Source: Tricholoma matsutake
Lineage: Eukaryota; Basidiomycota; Agaricomycetes; Agaricales; Tricholomataceae
Length of the DNA stretch: 64,000 bases
Reading direction: 5' to 3'
Assembly (NCBI GenBank): GCA_026075535.2
Contig: AP026542.1
Location: forward strand, 5,518,001-5,582,000
Both the position numbers and the translations under genes were made by a program. This document shows positions 22,041 through 34,400 of this stretch, in pieces. Under the pieces are notes generated by a model. The model made no database searches. It worked only from the letters and a program-made list of their open reading frames with translations, and was not told the DNA's origin. Each line of letters opens with the position of its first letter. The stretch's first letter is position 1.

Positions 22041-25000
22041 TCAGAAGAGTATGGCAACGTCACATACTCTCTCTTCAAGCTCAGACAGTTTGACGGTAAC
22101 CAGCTCGGGTTGCTGGTACTTCTGCAGTTGATGGAACCTTGCTTTATCTTTAACAAGGCCACCAAGCAAGAAGGCTAATAACTCTTCGTGGTCTTTTGAT
22201 TGAGTGAGATACTTTCTGAATCCCTAAAAGTACGGCATTTGTTTGAAAACCTCAACGATACAAGAAGGAGAAAACCTCACTCTCTGCAGGGTCTTCTTGA
22301 TGCTCATCTTCTGTGCACTGACAAAGCTGCCGACCGCAACCTCAATAGCAAGATCGATATCGTCCGCACGCACGTACTCCCGAAGCGCCATTTTCGCACT
22401 GGCCTCTGCCATCCTAATCATGCTTTCAAGGTGCCGCACTGTGATCGGGTACGAGCCGGTAGCCATCGACTCTCGCCGGAGATCAGCAAACAACCGGGAA
22501 AGCTTTTCCTGGTCCAAGTCAAACAGCTTGGGCCGGATCTTTTCCCTCGCATACATTATGTATTTCCGAAGGATGTCTTGCGGAATGATCTGCGTAAAAG
22601 GGATCAATGAAAGAACTTGGGATGATCCAGTCGGTAGCTTCTTACGTCCTCATCCAACGAAGTGCCCACATCCATCTCTTCAGTCTCTTTATCAAACTTA
22701 GGGTGGCTCCGCAAATGACTCCCCACCACGAATCTCGCCAATAATTCATCCATAACAGGATCAACTGTATCCTTCACCACACACAACACGTCGAACCGCG
22801 ACAGAATCGGCTCTGTCAGTTCCACGTTCTGCTGGAACGGAATCGTGGGGTTGTACCGCCCCCGGATTGGATTGGCCGCAGCGATGATTGCACAACGCGC
22901 TTGCAGTGTTGTCACAATGCCTGCTTTGGAAATGGAGATAGATTGCTGCTCCATGGCCTCATGGATAGACGTTCGGTCCGCATCGTTCATCTTGTCAAAT
23001 TCATCGATAAGGCAAGTTCCCTTGTCTGCGAGAACAAGGGCCCCTCCTTCTAGTGTCCACTCGCGTGTGATAGGGTCTTTGCGAACACTTGCAGTCAGAC
23101 CTACAGCAGAAGCACCTTGGCCAGTTGCGAAGACAGATCGGTGGGCGGTCTTTTCGACGTACTTGAGGAATTGAGATTTGGCCGTTCCTGGGTCGCCGAG
23201 GAGGAGAACGTTGATGTCGCCCCGGATGCGATGCTTGTGGTTGATATCTTTTGGAACGCCGCCAAATAGAGAAAGTGCAATCGCTGTTTTGATGCCTTCG
23301 TGGCCGTAGATGGAGGGCGCAATGGATTTAATGATGCGTTTCCGGATTCGTTCGTCGCGTGCAAGAGCGCGCATCTCCTTTTCGTCCTCTTCCGTAAGCC
23401 TAAATGCAGCAAAGAGATCTTCCTTCTTGTTTACGTGGTTGGCCTCAATGATGGTGGAGAAGACAGGGAAACCATTCTTGGAATTGAGAGACGCATCAAA
23501 GTTGTTACGATAAACACCCGTAATTTCCTAGCAGGGGGATGAGACATCGGAAGAAAACTACACATTAACACGTACAACTTCTTCCCCTGGTTTCGCACTA
23601 TCTATGAGATCCCAGAGGAGAATGACCTCACGGTGTCTTGGAAGACGGCCTGCAGGGACAGAGCCAGGGGACTCTTGCAGAGTCATTTTTTGATAATTGC
23701 GATAGACGGTCTTTCAAATAATCCGTCACTAGAAATTTGCGACATTTTCAAAGGACGTACCTGCTCAGAATTTACAGGGAATGGTCCTTTGCTTTCGCAA
23801 TTAGCACAATAACTGATTTTGACCTCCGTAGTTGCATCCTGGTAGAACGGACCCAAAACTGCGCCACACTTGCGGCAATCGAATTTGACATATTTCAGTT
23901 GGGGGAACACCCCACTTCGTCGCGTCACCACGCCTGACACACGGACGAGATTATTCAAGTTAACTCGACGAAGATCTCGCAGAGTAGAACTCAGTGGAAG
24001 ATCAGAAATGCGAACATGGACCTCGGAGTGAATGCGCTGGTAGGATGGGTAATAGACGAGAATGGCGTTCAGAGCAACTTCGTCAAAGATTTCCAGCATT
24101 GCAGTTGGCGAGTTGGTCAAGAAATAGGCCAAAATGGGTTTGGAGAGTGCGAGATGGAGGTACGACACCTCGAGCGATTCCGCGTTTGCTATAGACGGAT
24201 TTGATCAGTATATCACTATACTAATTGTTTTAATCTCACTTTCGCCAAGATTACGAATTCTTTGGCCATAGACTGATGCGCCGTGTTCGTCGACATAAGT
24301 CATTAAAAACTGGCGAAAATGCCGAACTATAGAGCGCCTGACGCGCTCATTTGCAATCCATTCGACGATCGACTTTGCTTTGATGTCACTTAGTTGTTCA
24401 AGCGGAAGCTCCTGAAGACGAGTTAATTATGGTCATCAGAGCAAAAGATGTAAGGGTAGGATTAACATACATCCTCAATACCATCGAGATCATCCAAATC
24501 ACGCTTTTCATCATACTGTCGTCGAGTGCGACGTTTCATGCGGGAGACACCAAGCTCATCATCTATCTCCTCATCATCTTCGTCTATATCACCATCGCTA
24601 CCCAAGAAGGCAGGCATCCTACTTCGACGAGCAGCACGTGAACCTCGTTTTCCGGTACGTTCTTGGTGATCTCGACGCGCCATTTTGCGTTCGGCAGTGC
24701 GACGAGCCTCAGCTGACAGCTCTTCGACATCGTCGTCGTCGATCCCGGCGTCCGAGTACCTGTCCAGAAGTTCGTTCGGAGCATAGTCTCTGTTTCAGAT
24801 AGATGAGAATCGAGAGGGCAGAGAGTGAGCAAAGGAGACACATACTCTGCAAGATTCTCTGGAGCAAAAAGATCCTCTCCTTCACCATCCTCACCATCCT
24901 CCTCATCAATGTCCTGAACGGCATCGCGTTCATCTAAGCTGTCATCTGTGTCTGAGAATGGAGCAGGTGGTGATGAAGGTGGTAGAGAAGAGTGAGAATC

Positions 25001-25139
25001 GCGACGCGCAGCTGTAGGCTGGGGTGCCGGGGATGAACCAGGAAGAGGCGAGATTGATCTCTGACGCTTTGATCCTCTGGGCGCGGACTGAGAATATGAG
25101 CTGACGCGTAGAAAAACGAAATGAAAGGAGATTTACCAT
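22041..25139 (-). CDS. MCM2: DNA replication licensing factor Mcm2
   Basis: Subunit of the MCM2-7 replicative helicase. The N-terminal tail is acidic and disordered, and followed by [21 protein letters not shown] acidic stretches. A zinc finger (CRKCGAVLG ... CANCES) follows [13 protein letters not shown], which is Mcm2-specific. The AAA+ core has Walker [17 protein letters not shown], Walker [11 protein letters not shown], the GALVLADKG sensor region and arginine finger LSRFDVLC. Exons as read, minus strand: 25139-25137, 25087-24846, 24789-24471, 24411-24240, 24188-23761, 23710-23576, 23527-22646, 22589-22281, 22223-22041; they join in phase to 890 residues, close to the family length. The first exon would be just the ATG, with acceptor TTCTCAG in front of [11 protein letters not shown]; a different 5' exon is possible. 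Confidence 0.95.
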
Positions 25140-25265
25140 GTTAGCGAGTTGTTGATGAGAAAGTTCAATTAAGCTGAGGACGCGACTGGTGACAGTATTT
25201 GAAGATGTTTACAATAGACGTCCATGCCCAACTGATCATCACACTGTCTTTCACTGGCAACATCC

Positions 25266-26322
25266 ATGCAGTCAGTTCCCAGAGTCTTATCCAGCACAGA
25301 ACTCTCCGTTGCAGATGCAAAGTCAGCGTAGAGTCAATGACTAGCTATGCCAAACGTTGACGCTTGTATGGTAGATGGGTCACCTTGAAGAAAATAAAAT
25401 ACCTTGACGAACAGGGAAAAGAGGTTCATTCAAATATATCTACTCCAGATTCATTGCCATATATATATCGCCATAGCGCCTCTGGGAATGTGCAGAACGC
25501 AAGACCCGAAAATCCTCTGGAGTTGATGGTAAACCGTAGACCGTGTGATATCTGTTCCAGCCTGATTCCGTCGTTCCAGGTGTTGCAGTACTTGCACTTT
25601 TGCGATCAGAGACCAATGCTTTCCCCGTTTCAACTGTCGTCATTGAACAGTATCGTCCTCCTATTGATAAATTTGTCATTGGTCTGTATTTATTATGTGC
25701 ATCCTTTTTCGATTTTCATTCAGTCCTCCATTAGAACTTCCCGCAGGTAAAATCAGCAATCATTCCTGTTCTTCGCTCTCTGACTTTCTCGAAGGTTTGG
25801 TTGATGATAATGAAACCCCTGAAGATGCCGCCATTCGAGAACTCGAAGAAGAGACTGGTTACAAAGCGGATGAAGTTGTAGAGTCATCCCCTGTCATAGT
25901 ATCTGATCCTGGTCATTGGTATATCATCTTCAGTTCTTTTCCTTGTCTGACTTAGTTCCTCTTACATGACAGGAATGACAAACGCAAACATGAAACTTGT
26001 GGTTCTCAACGTTGTTTTGCCTGATCAGTTAGAAACGCCTAGTCAACAACTCCAACCTGGGGAATTCATCGTCAGGCGGGTAATCCAGCTGGACAAACTG
26101 AATGATAAATTAAAAGGTATTGTGCCAGTATCTTTTATCTCAATTCAACAATCATACTCCTACTGCACAGATTACGCGACGAAGGTATGACAGAACATTG
26201 CACATCGGTATCTGTCACTTTAACGTTTAACATTGTAGGGCTTCATCGTCGACGCCCGCCTATCCCACTTTGCATCAGGTTACGAAATGGCTCTTCGATT
26301 AAATAATGGCAAATCTGCATAA
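25266..26322 (+). CDS. Nudix hydrolase, ADP-sugar pyrophosphatase type
   Basis: Predicted to hydrolyse ADP-ribose or related nucleoside diphosphate sugars. The full Nudix box is seen as [20 protein letters not shown] followed by TGY (G-x5-E-x7-R-E-U-x-E-E-x-G-U), preceded by the FVIELPAG strand typical of ADP-ribose pyrophosphatases. Exons as read: 25266-25321, 25375-25423, 25477-25528, 25580-25681, 25735-25746, 25795-25911, 25973-26116, 26171-26184, 26239-26322, joining in phase to 209 residues, the normal family size. Two exons are tiny (12 and 14 nt) and three donors are GTC instead of GTA/GTG; the phase and family match support them. Starts 126 bp from the divergent MCM2 gene. Confidence 0.88.
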
Positions 26323-26385
26323 TGTGTATGATTACGATCACCGTAGAGGTATAGATTACCAGAGCTACATTACAATGTACAACAC

Positions 26386-28943
26386 CTAGCGGCGAGCCTT
26401 TTTTGCCTTTTCTATATGTGCCCTCAACTTCCGTTGCTTTTGCCTCAGCGAGCTCTTCTTTTTGCTGCTAACAGCATCACTGCCGAGGATCATCATGATA
26501 GGTTTATTTCTAGCCTTCTCGCGATTGGTGGAGCTACTCGGTAACTCTTTGTTTACCTTGCCCCTGTTCGAACGGAATTTCTCGCGGCCTTCACGTCCCT
26601 TTTGTATGGAAGCCATTCGCTCAGCATAGTCAGACTTGACCTTTTTTCGTGGCCCAAGAATATCCAGTTCTGAGATAAAAGAATTATCCGTGTGGTGGTC
26701 AGCTTGAATCGACTTTTTATGAGCTTCGAGAGCAGCAAGTTTGCGCTTCGCACGGGATCCGGCGCCATACTCGACTGCCTTGCTGGCTTCTTGAATACGC
26801 AGATCATTGAGAAGGGCAAAATCGGCCGGGGTAAGAATCTATATAACACGTGGAGCTGCAACAATAACAGAATGAAATAAACGAACCTTCGTCGTCGCGA
26901 GGGTTGATGTCCGAATCGGTGGGTCTTCTACATGGCCAGGTCCATCTTCTACATCACTGATGCTAAGACATTCAGTGTCGTCATCAACATCCATCCATGT
27001 CCCGCTTTCCGATCCATCCGACGAATCAGAGTCGACGTCCCACCCATGCCATGCTGATTCATCATCGCCAGTCGTGCCTACAGCACCTTCCGCCCCAACT
27101 TTTTGCAGGTGATCCTCGAGTAGCTGAGTAACAAGTGGATCAATAGCTACACAACCCCATATAGAAAACTTACGGAAAGGCCCTCGATATCTACAGCAGC
27201 TTCCATGCGATGACCGAATGGCAGAGCTTGAGCACCGCTGGCCAACTTTACACTTGCATCCTTTCCCTATATTAAAATATGAGAACAATCTACTGCACCA
27301 GATACAGCACCTACTCTCTCCCTCCTCTTCAGCATCCCAGGATTGACTTCACGGTAGAGCTGCAGGAGACCTCGAGCAGCAGCAGTAACAATTTTGTCAC
27401 GACTCTTCCTGTATTCAACTAGATCCCCAAGCAAGTCCTCTTCCATGGACCATGGTTGTCTCCGGCAAATTTCTCGAATTGCGTTCAGGCCAGCTGCCAC
27501 AACCTCACTGCCAACACCAGGGTGAACAAATTCCTGTGCAAGTTTCCGTATGACCGGAGTAACAGCATCGGGAGGTGTAAGGTCGTGGACCGACTGCGCA
27601 AGTGCCGCGAGGATGGAGGGAACGCGAAGCTGTCGATGAACAAGGTATTTGACGACATAAGTGTAAAATCCAAGGACACAGAGTTGATGTGCGCCCATGA
27701 CACGCGTTAGAAGCTGCATAAGAAGTATCCTGTGGTCTAGAGAGAAACGCTTGTCATAACGATTCAGAGTATCATATAGCTTTTCCGCAAAAGTTTGCGG
27801 GTCGTTAAGAAGCTGAACAGCAGGAAAATTAACCGTATCCTCGGGTCTGTTATAACGTTTCTAATCGATGTAAACCATGGAATATAGAAAGCATAGTTCT
27901 TGACAAATCACCTTTTTTGCAACATTAAGCTTCTTCTGCATCTTTTTGTCACCGCCACGGGTCTTTTTGTTTATTTCCCGTCGATGATGAAGAGTCCGCA
28001 CGTCCAGCTCCTGACGAATCTTCAATACTGAACAACAAAACGAGAATGATCAGACCAACCTCTTGCGTCTCCTCGTCACTGTCTTCTTTCTCCTCGTCAC
28101 TGCCAAGAAAGAAATGGACTGATGCACTCTGGACTTTGGTTACAGGGTGGAAGACACCGAGTGACAAAATGGAGACTGCTTTTGCATCTGTCCTGCAAGC
28201 GAAGGTCAAACCATGCGCCTAACACAAAATAGATGTTGCCGACCATGTCCCTTTCCGCCACAGTTCCTTTGTGAGGATAACAGCCCACATGGCCTCTTCA
28301 CCGTTACGGGCGGTGCGATCAGTAATTGGTCCATCGACAGCTCTGGGCTTGCCTTTGTCACCAACAACATCGCCTTCCATGCCTCGCTCAACCATGCTAA
28401 ATAACATGGCTTGAACTGCACGATTTAGCTTGTGATTTTTTGAACGCATATTGGCAGTACGAATATCAGAAAGAATAGTTTTGCGTATGAAGGTGCGAAG
28501 AACGGGCGAGGTGGTACGTGGAAGTAGTGGGAAGAGACATCTCAGAAGGCTGCAGGGCTTGTCACGAACTGGAGAACAAGGGCAGAAAGGAAAGCATACT
28601 CGACAGATGAGATGACATCCTTATTTCGGAGCATGACTAAATTCTGCACAAGATTTTTGCGAGTGTCCGGGGATAAGGAGCCATAATTTTCAAGAAGGAG
28701 GGAAGATATGTGTGAGGGAAACTGTGCAGTCTCTTTTGGGTAGCATGTAGCGACCTGCGCGATGAAGGCAACGAGCTCTCTGAAATGTTGAGCGTGTTCT
28801 TCTGGGTGAATAGTGAATATTTGTCGGATGCTGTTGTAATGATTCCACTGCTGGAGAAAGTCTTCCTTGTAGGCGACTGGATCGCGCTTGATGAGGTTTT
28901 GTAGTTGTGGAAGATTTGAAGAGATGAGAATACCGCGACCCAT
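26386..28943 (-). CDS. SDA1: Sda1, 60S ribosome biogenesis and cell-cycle protein
   Basis: Nuclear protein needed for pre-60S maturation/export and passage through G1. The N-terminus LQNLIKRDPVAYKEDFLQQW and the segment KILSDIRTANMRSKNHKLN (read across a splice) fit NUC130/3NT-SDA1; the middle reads HPVTKVQSASVHFFLGSD followed by an acidic EEKEDSDEE run; the end is basic (SLRQKQRKLRAHIEKAKKARR). Exon 1 is 28943-28600, ending at a GTATGC donor; exon 2 begins at 28549; then several more exons. A long Asp/Ser-rich segment lies near 27000. The frame is otherwise clean. It converges with the Nudix gene (63 bp between stops) and diverges from the next gene (129 bp). Confidence 0.93.
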
Positions 28944-29072
28944 GATGAGAGTAAGACAAACACTACAACTTTGACTACAACCTGACTTATAACTATCATT
29001 ACACTGTTACTACAACTATCACTACACTATCTACAACTTGACTATAACTATAACCATAACTACACCTTTTCC

Positions 29073-30734
29073 ATGCGGTTCTTCAAGTCTTTCACTCTCC
29101 TTCACCGCAGAACAAAGTCTGACCCTACCCCAGTCGTCTTGGCACACAGTTCTCCACTCAGAACCACAAACTCAAGCTCTGTTCTCTATCACCCCCTCTC
29201 CTCGACTACCTATCCACCCCCTTGTCAATCCTACGCTGCCAATGTTCGCATATTCGATCTCCAGGTCGAGAATACTTACCTCCGACATACTTTATCTGTT
29301 TCGTCCGATGAATTGCTTCGAGTCAAATCCCAACTCATAACTGCACGCGACGAACTGTTTATAGAGCTCCACAGGAGCATGCGTCAAGCCAATGAAAACC
29401 AGATCGAGATCCAGCGACTCCGCAGGACTTTGATGAAGTACGAAAAGTCCTCGCTGCTAATGCCCCCGTTTCACAGTCCCTTTGGCGATTCACCTCGTGT
29501 AATTCAAGAAAGTTACGACTCTGACTCCGTCGATGCTGCAGCTGTTCTCGGGGCTTCTCTGGCGAGTGTCACACCGTCCGTAATTGGCCCTCGCACGCAA
29601 GATGAGTATATATCTGCTCTCAAATTGACTCTCACGGCTCGCAAGCAGCTGAGGGAGTGCAAGAAAGTTGCAAAATTTTGGAAAACCACTGCTCAGGAGC
29701 ACGGAAAACACCAAGATGTGGTTACCCCTTCAAGCTCCAATATCTCTTCCATCTATGAGGCACTTTCTACAGATCGCCAGAATGCAGTTGAGTCATTGAT
29801 TTCTCAGCGGCGAGAGGTTACGCCTAGGCAGCGTGTACTTGAGCACCAAGTCGCTCCGGCCATGGAAGTTCAGCCCTCGATCTCCGACCTATTAATCATG
29901 CCTGTCGCCGAGCCCGCCGTCCACTCCATTCCTTGCCAAACCACGTCCGCCCTCTCCCCGCTTGCTAGTCAGACCTTCAGGCAACAAATAAACAACGTTT
30001 CTTCACGCAAGGTGCTCAAGAGGCGTTCGTCCGCCCCAAAAATAGCCAGAAAGGTGTTAAGACCTCTTGATCTCAATGTAGTCACTACCAGTCTCTCCGT
30101 GGCGTCTCAAACAGGATCTTATAGACCCAGTCAAGTATACCCTCAGAACGCACATTTACAGCAAACACCTGGTCCCCAGGTTTGTCCCTTTGTCCTTCTT
30201 AACAGAGCTCACATGCAGGATGCAACACAGATCTCAACAGTCCGTGACGATCCCGGAAATCCAACTCCGTATACCGCTCCAGTTTCCTACCGTTGTTCAA
30301 ATTGCCACCCCAAGAATTCCCCTCGTTACTCGAGCACTGTGCGAAGATGCCTTGCGTGTACCAGCAACGACAGCGTTTCTGTTGATCGTAACTCCACGGA
30401 TGGATGCGACGTTAATGAAGGATCCAGATTTAAGCTCGTTTGCAAGGCCCCTGACGCTAGTTGCTATGATCTTCAAAATTTTTCGTTGAAGTCCACAACT
30501 CATGTGAAGAAATACTTGGCCGGCGATGTTGAACCGAGTTCAAAGCTTCCTCTCTCAGTCGCACAATCGCGGAAGAGATTTTCCTTTACAAGTCCATTTG
30601 CAAGTCCCCCCTCCGTAAAGACTGGGATTACTATTTTTGCTGCGACATCCAAATGCGCTTCGAAAAAGCCGCCGTCGCCAAGTCGACTGCCTGTACGCAC
30701 CAACGTCATACGATCCGTCAAACTTTTTTCATAG
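29073..30734 (+). CDS. unrecognised 553-residue Ser/Pro-rich protein with short coiled coil
   Basis: One uninterrupted exon from ATG 29073, unusual in this intron-rich neighbourhood. After a basic start (MRFFKSFTLLHRRTKS) comes a coiled-coil stretch (about residues 60-125: DLQVENTYLRHTL, then ELFIELHRSMRQANENQIEI), then a second helix (YISALKLTLTARKQLRECKK). The rest is low complexity. Near residue 405 two C-x2-C pairs (YRCSNC, RRCLAC) could bind zinc. The C-terminus is basic. I know no family. It shares a 129-bp divergent promoter with SDA1. Confidence 0.65.
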   Translation: MRFFKSFTLLHRRTKSDPTPVVLAHSSPLRTTNSSSVLYHPLSSTTYPPPCQSYAANVRIFDLQVENTYLRHTLSVSSDELLRVKSQLITARDELFIELHRSMRQANENQIEIQRLRRTLMKYEKSSLLMPPFHSPFGDSPRVIQESYDSDSVDAAAVLGASLASVTPSVIGPRTQDEYISALKLTLTARKQLRECKKVAKFWKTTAQEHGKHQDVVTPSSSNISSIYEALSTDRQNAVESLISQRREVTPRQRVLEHQVAPAMEVQPSISDLLIMPVAEPAVHSIPCQTTSALSPLASQTFRQQINNVSSRKVLKRRSSAPKIARKVLRPLDLNVVTTSLSVASQTGSYRPSQVYPQNAHLQQTPGPQVCPFVLLNRAHMQDATQISTVRDDPGNPTPYTAPVSYRCSNCHPKNSPRYSSTVRRCLACTSNDSVSVDRNSTDGCDVNEGSRFKLVCKAPDASCYDLQNFSLKSTTHVKKYLAGDVEPSSKLPLSVAQSRKRFSFTSPFASPPSVKTGITIFAATSKCASKKPPSPSRLPVRTNVIRSVKLFS

Positions 30735-31421
30735 CACAATTCACTTGCATCGATAAGCCCGTTAGTCATGGTACTTGCGTTGACTACGGATGCGAACGTA
30801 CAGGGAAGCGGATGAACGGTATGATGATACTCCTCTGCCTGAAGGTTCTAGATAATAGTTGTCGCTAAGACCTCTCTTTTGTCCGTCAGCAATTCCTGCG
30901 TCAGTTATGTGGTACAATGTAGTATGATCGTATAGCATTGTTCCCTGGGCCTACTTAGCATGAAGTCCTCCGTGATCTTAAAGAGATACCTTAAACTCAG
31001 ACCCACAGAATAAGAATGGGGTAAATAAAAAAAGGTTTGCATTAAGGGGGAATCGAACCCCCGGCGGGTCGAACTCCGCTTCAATGGCAACGACCCAGGT
31101 TACCACTACCCCATTAATGCTTGTAAGGCAATGTGGAAACGAGGTATAAATTCATCTTGCTAGACCAAGACATTGGCTCTGTCCAAGAAAGCAAGTCACA
31201 GCGTAATACACCACAGCTCAGACTTGCGACCTGTAGATTTATGGATGAAAGTCATACATGTATTAACGTGCCGCCACTAGCGAACTCTAGGTGACCGAAG
31301 AAAAAGATTTGGAAAGGAATGGGAGACGCTATAATATCATGATTGTATCAGAGCATAAGAATAAACATAGGGCATTTGACGCAACAAGTGTAAGTAAGAC
31401 TAGAGACAGATACATAATAGT
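30735..31421. other. intergenic around the tRNA gene
   Basis: About 300 bp on each side of the tRNA. Nothing else recognised. Confidence 0.6.
31039..31120 (-). tRNA. tRNA-Gly (anticodon GCC) with a 12-nt intron
   Basis: On the minus strand a cloverleaf folds: acceptor GCATTAA/TTAATGC (7 bp), D arm GGGT-AGTGGTA-ACCT with the conserved GG, anticodon stem GGTCG/CGACC, T arm GGGGG-TTCGATT-CCCCC. The anticodon loop is TTGCCA, then 12 extra bases, then T, so the anticodon is GCC and a 12-nt intron (about 31084-31073) sits one base after it, the canonical place. 82 nt unspliced, 70 nt mature without CCA. Confidence 0.92.
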
Positions 31422-34400
31422 TCAGGAGGCGACCCATAATTTGCTAGTACGCCGATGCTGCTCTGAGAACTGACCGTGGTCGTCCACCTCCTCTGCATCT
31501 TGACGACGTCGATCAGCAGACAGATAGTGAGAACGCTGCACTTCGCGTTGTGGTGTTCGACGTATGGGATTTTGGATTGCCATCTGTGGATTAGCCGAAC
31601 CGCGTCCAACACCCGGGACGTATAGAGCGCCTCGGTTGAAGAAACTGCGCTCTTTTCTCCTGAGGTGGGTGGGTGCTGGGAATGGCTCAGGCAACCCTTG
31701 CTCAGGTCCAGGCTCCGAGTAGAAAATTTTGGGCCTCCACGCCTCTCGTTCGTCCATAATGCAGGAGTTTTTGAATTTTTCTACCAGCGCTTCTTTGCCC
31801 CTATATAAATTTCAAATGAGCGAAACATTAGACAGAGAGAAGTTATATGACGTGCTGGTAGTTTGCGTAGCTCATCTGTAAAACCTTCTCACTCGAAAAC
31901 ATGTTCCTGGTTAAAGCGATTACAGCTTTCCACCGACGAAGCCGAATTGAAACGACTTACCATTTCTCCCCAAGCTTCTTCTTTGCGAAGCACAGCAGGT
32001 CTTGGACGTCAATAAAGTTCACAAATGCGTATCCAACATTGCACCCTGTAACCAACACATCAACAATCATTCAATACGACGACAAGCAATATACCATTCT
32101 GAAAATCCATCCGAAGGTATAAAAAGTCAATTTTACGAGAGCAGACTTTCGCGATGAATGCGATCAAGTCCTTGTCGCTCATTTTATTTGGAATATTCTT
32201 GATCATAACAGTAGTTCTGGTGTCTTGACCGTCCTCGATTCGCGCAAGATTCAATTGATTGCGTTCTGGGGGCGAAGAGGGCTCTCGAAGATTATTTGCG
32301 GAAGACCTCGCCGAAGTTGGACGGCCAGTCAAACGAGATGATGGCGAAGATGCAGAAGAAGGATCCGTCCGATAAATAAATTCATTCATATGAAGAGGTG
32401 AATCAATTTGCAGAGGTGGCTCAAGTTTTAAGGGTGGGCAATAAGTGCCATAGCTTGCAGGAACTTGAACGGGGGGAGGATAGAACGGAACACCATGGAA
32501 CCCAAGCGAGACCATGTTAGGTGTAGAAAACCAAGCCTCACCAGGGGCCGAACGGGGAAGTGAGATCATTGGTTGCTCGAAAGAGTTAGCCATGTTCATG
32601 TTCATGTTCATCGCATGGTTGGCGGGAAGGGTGTGATTGTTATCGTAATTATATCCAGTTCCGAACATGGAAGCAGATGGGGAAAGTGGAAGGCTTGGAG
32701 GCACTAATGGTGGCCGTTGTACAGGTGGTGAATACAACGGCGACCGTGGAGGGTAGGTGTAACAATCACCAGAAGCACCTCGCGAAGGACAATAATAACA
32801 ATCTTGGTGGCTTCCCTGCAGGTGGGCGACTGGCGACTCGCCTTCCCAAGAGCCCGAATTTCCTTCCAGCATGCGGTTGGCCTGTTCGTGATTTTGCAGA
32901 TGACCCATATGGTACCCCCCGTCCGAATTGTTTCCAGGAAGCCCATGTGGTCTCCCGTTAATATCAAAAGCGAAATGCCCAGAGGGCCGTCGAGGTTGAT
33001 GATCTTGCGACGGTGCACTCGAATCACTACCTCCTGCAGGCATAGACGTGTAGAAGAAGGTTGGAGAAGGAATACCAGGATGAGGAGAGGAGATAGGCGT
33101 AGGTGATGGAGAAAATGACGGCATATATCCATCGTGGCCTGCACTGACGCTTCTTGGTCGTGATCGCGCAGGGTCAGTATATGAGAACCTCTGCCGCGTG
33201 TTGGAATACTGACCCGGGGGCCCAAGTTGCAAAGGTCCGTCATTTGGGTACGCACCCATTCCGGCAGACGTCGGGAAAGGAATAACATTTTTCGGGGAAT
33301 TACCGGAGACATCTGAGGGCGCTGGAGGGTAAAACTGCGCCTCTTGCACATGTTGGCCCTGGGGTGTCTGATCTTCTCGTCCGGAAACTTGGAGCTTCAT
33401 GCCGAAGAGAACCTGCCCCTGCAAAGCGGCATAGGCTGAATTGGCGTGGCGAAGGTCGTAATACTCCACATGAAAAACCTTCACATGAGGCTGACACCAT
33501 CCAGATACATGTCAGGATAAACACATACGCCATATAGAAAGGCACTTACCCTGATCGGATCAACATCTTTCGCAAGCGAGAACGACCTGACACTACCAAA
33601 CGACTTTAGCAGGCTCTTCAGCATCTTGAGGTTGATCCCGTCACCCGCTAGTGTGGTGTTATCCGCTCCATCTCCTGTTGTTGAGACAGCGTCCTCGCTC
33701 AAGCTATTATCTTCGTCCACACTTCTATCGTCTACGACTCTAACCTCTTTACCATCATATTCTGTGGCAGCCTCCCTCCCTTCTGCCACAAGGGAGAAAC
33801 TCCCATCCGTAGAAGCAAGAAAGGCCGAGGGGCCAATGATCTGTCAAATTTGATAAATCCTTGCAGAAGCGCCATCAACAGGCGCGCCACTTACCTCTGC
33901 GAGTTTTTCAGCGCTTATAAACTCGCAAAAAATCCAGGGCTCGGAACCATCCTCCGCTAGCTCATCGCTAACGCAATCGGCCAGTGGGCCAGTTGATGGG
34001 AGAGAGAGAATTTCCTTCGCCCTTGCTGCATGTCGAGGGTCAAAGAACGCTAACATTACTATTCCATGGGATTTTTGGCAACGAACGAAAACGCCTTTAA
34101 TAGACTCGTTGTTCAAAAATCCAGGCTGAGCGCCAGTTGTCGGTACCGACAAGGTGTTCGGGTGTTCAGAAGGTTCAGAGTTTGTGGACGTCAGGGCGTC
34201 AATGATGGCGGACCTGAGGGCCTCAGACGATGCTTGGCTAGAAATGTTGCCTACCTACAAAGAACATGCAGAGACAAACGTGTAAGGATTAGATCAACCT
34301 ACAAGTAAGAACCGGGTGGACTCGTGGTTTGCGTCGTCGCCGTGCGGCTCGCTGGAGGTGTCGGCATCATTCAATGGTTCGACAGCACTCGCAGAATCGA

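Noticed and set aside
24462..25139. Frames suggesting separate small genes upstream of MCM2
   Set aside because: Frames at 24462-24683 and 25087-24846 join in phase to MCM2 through consensus introns.
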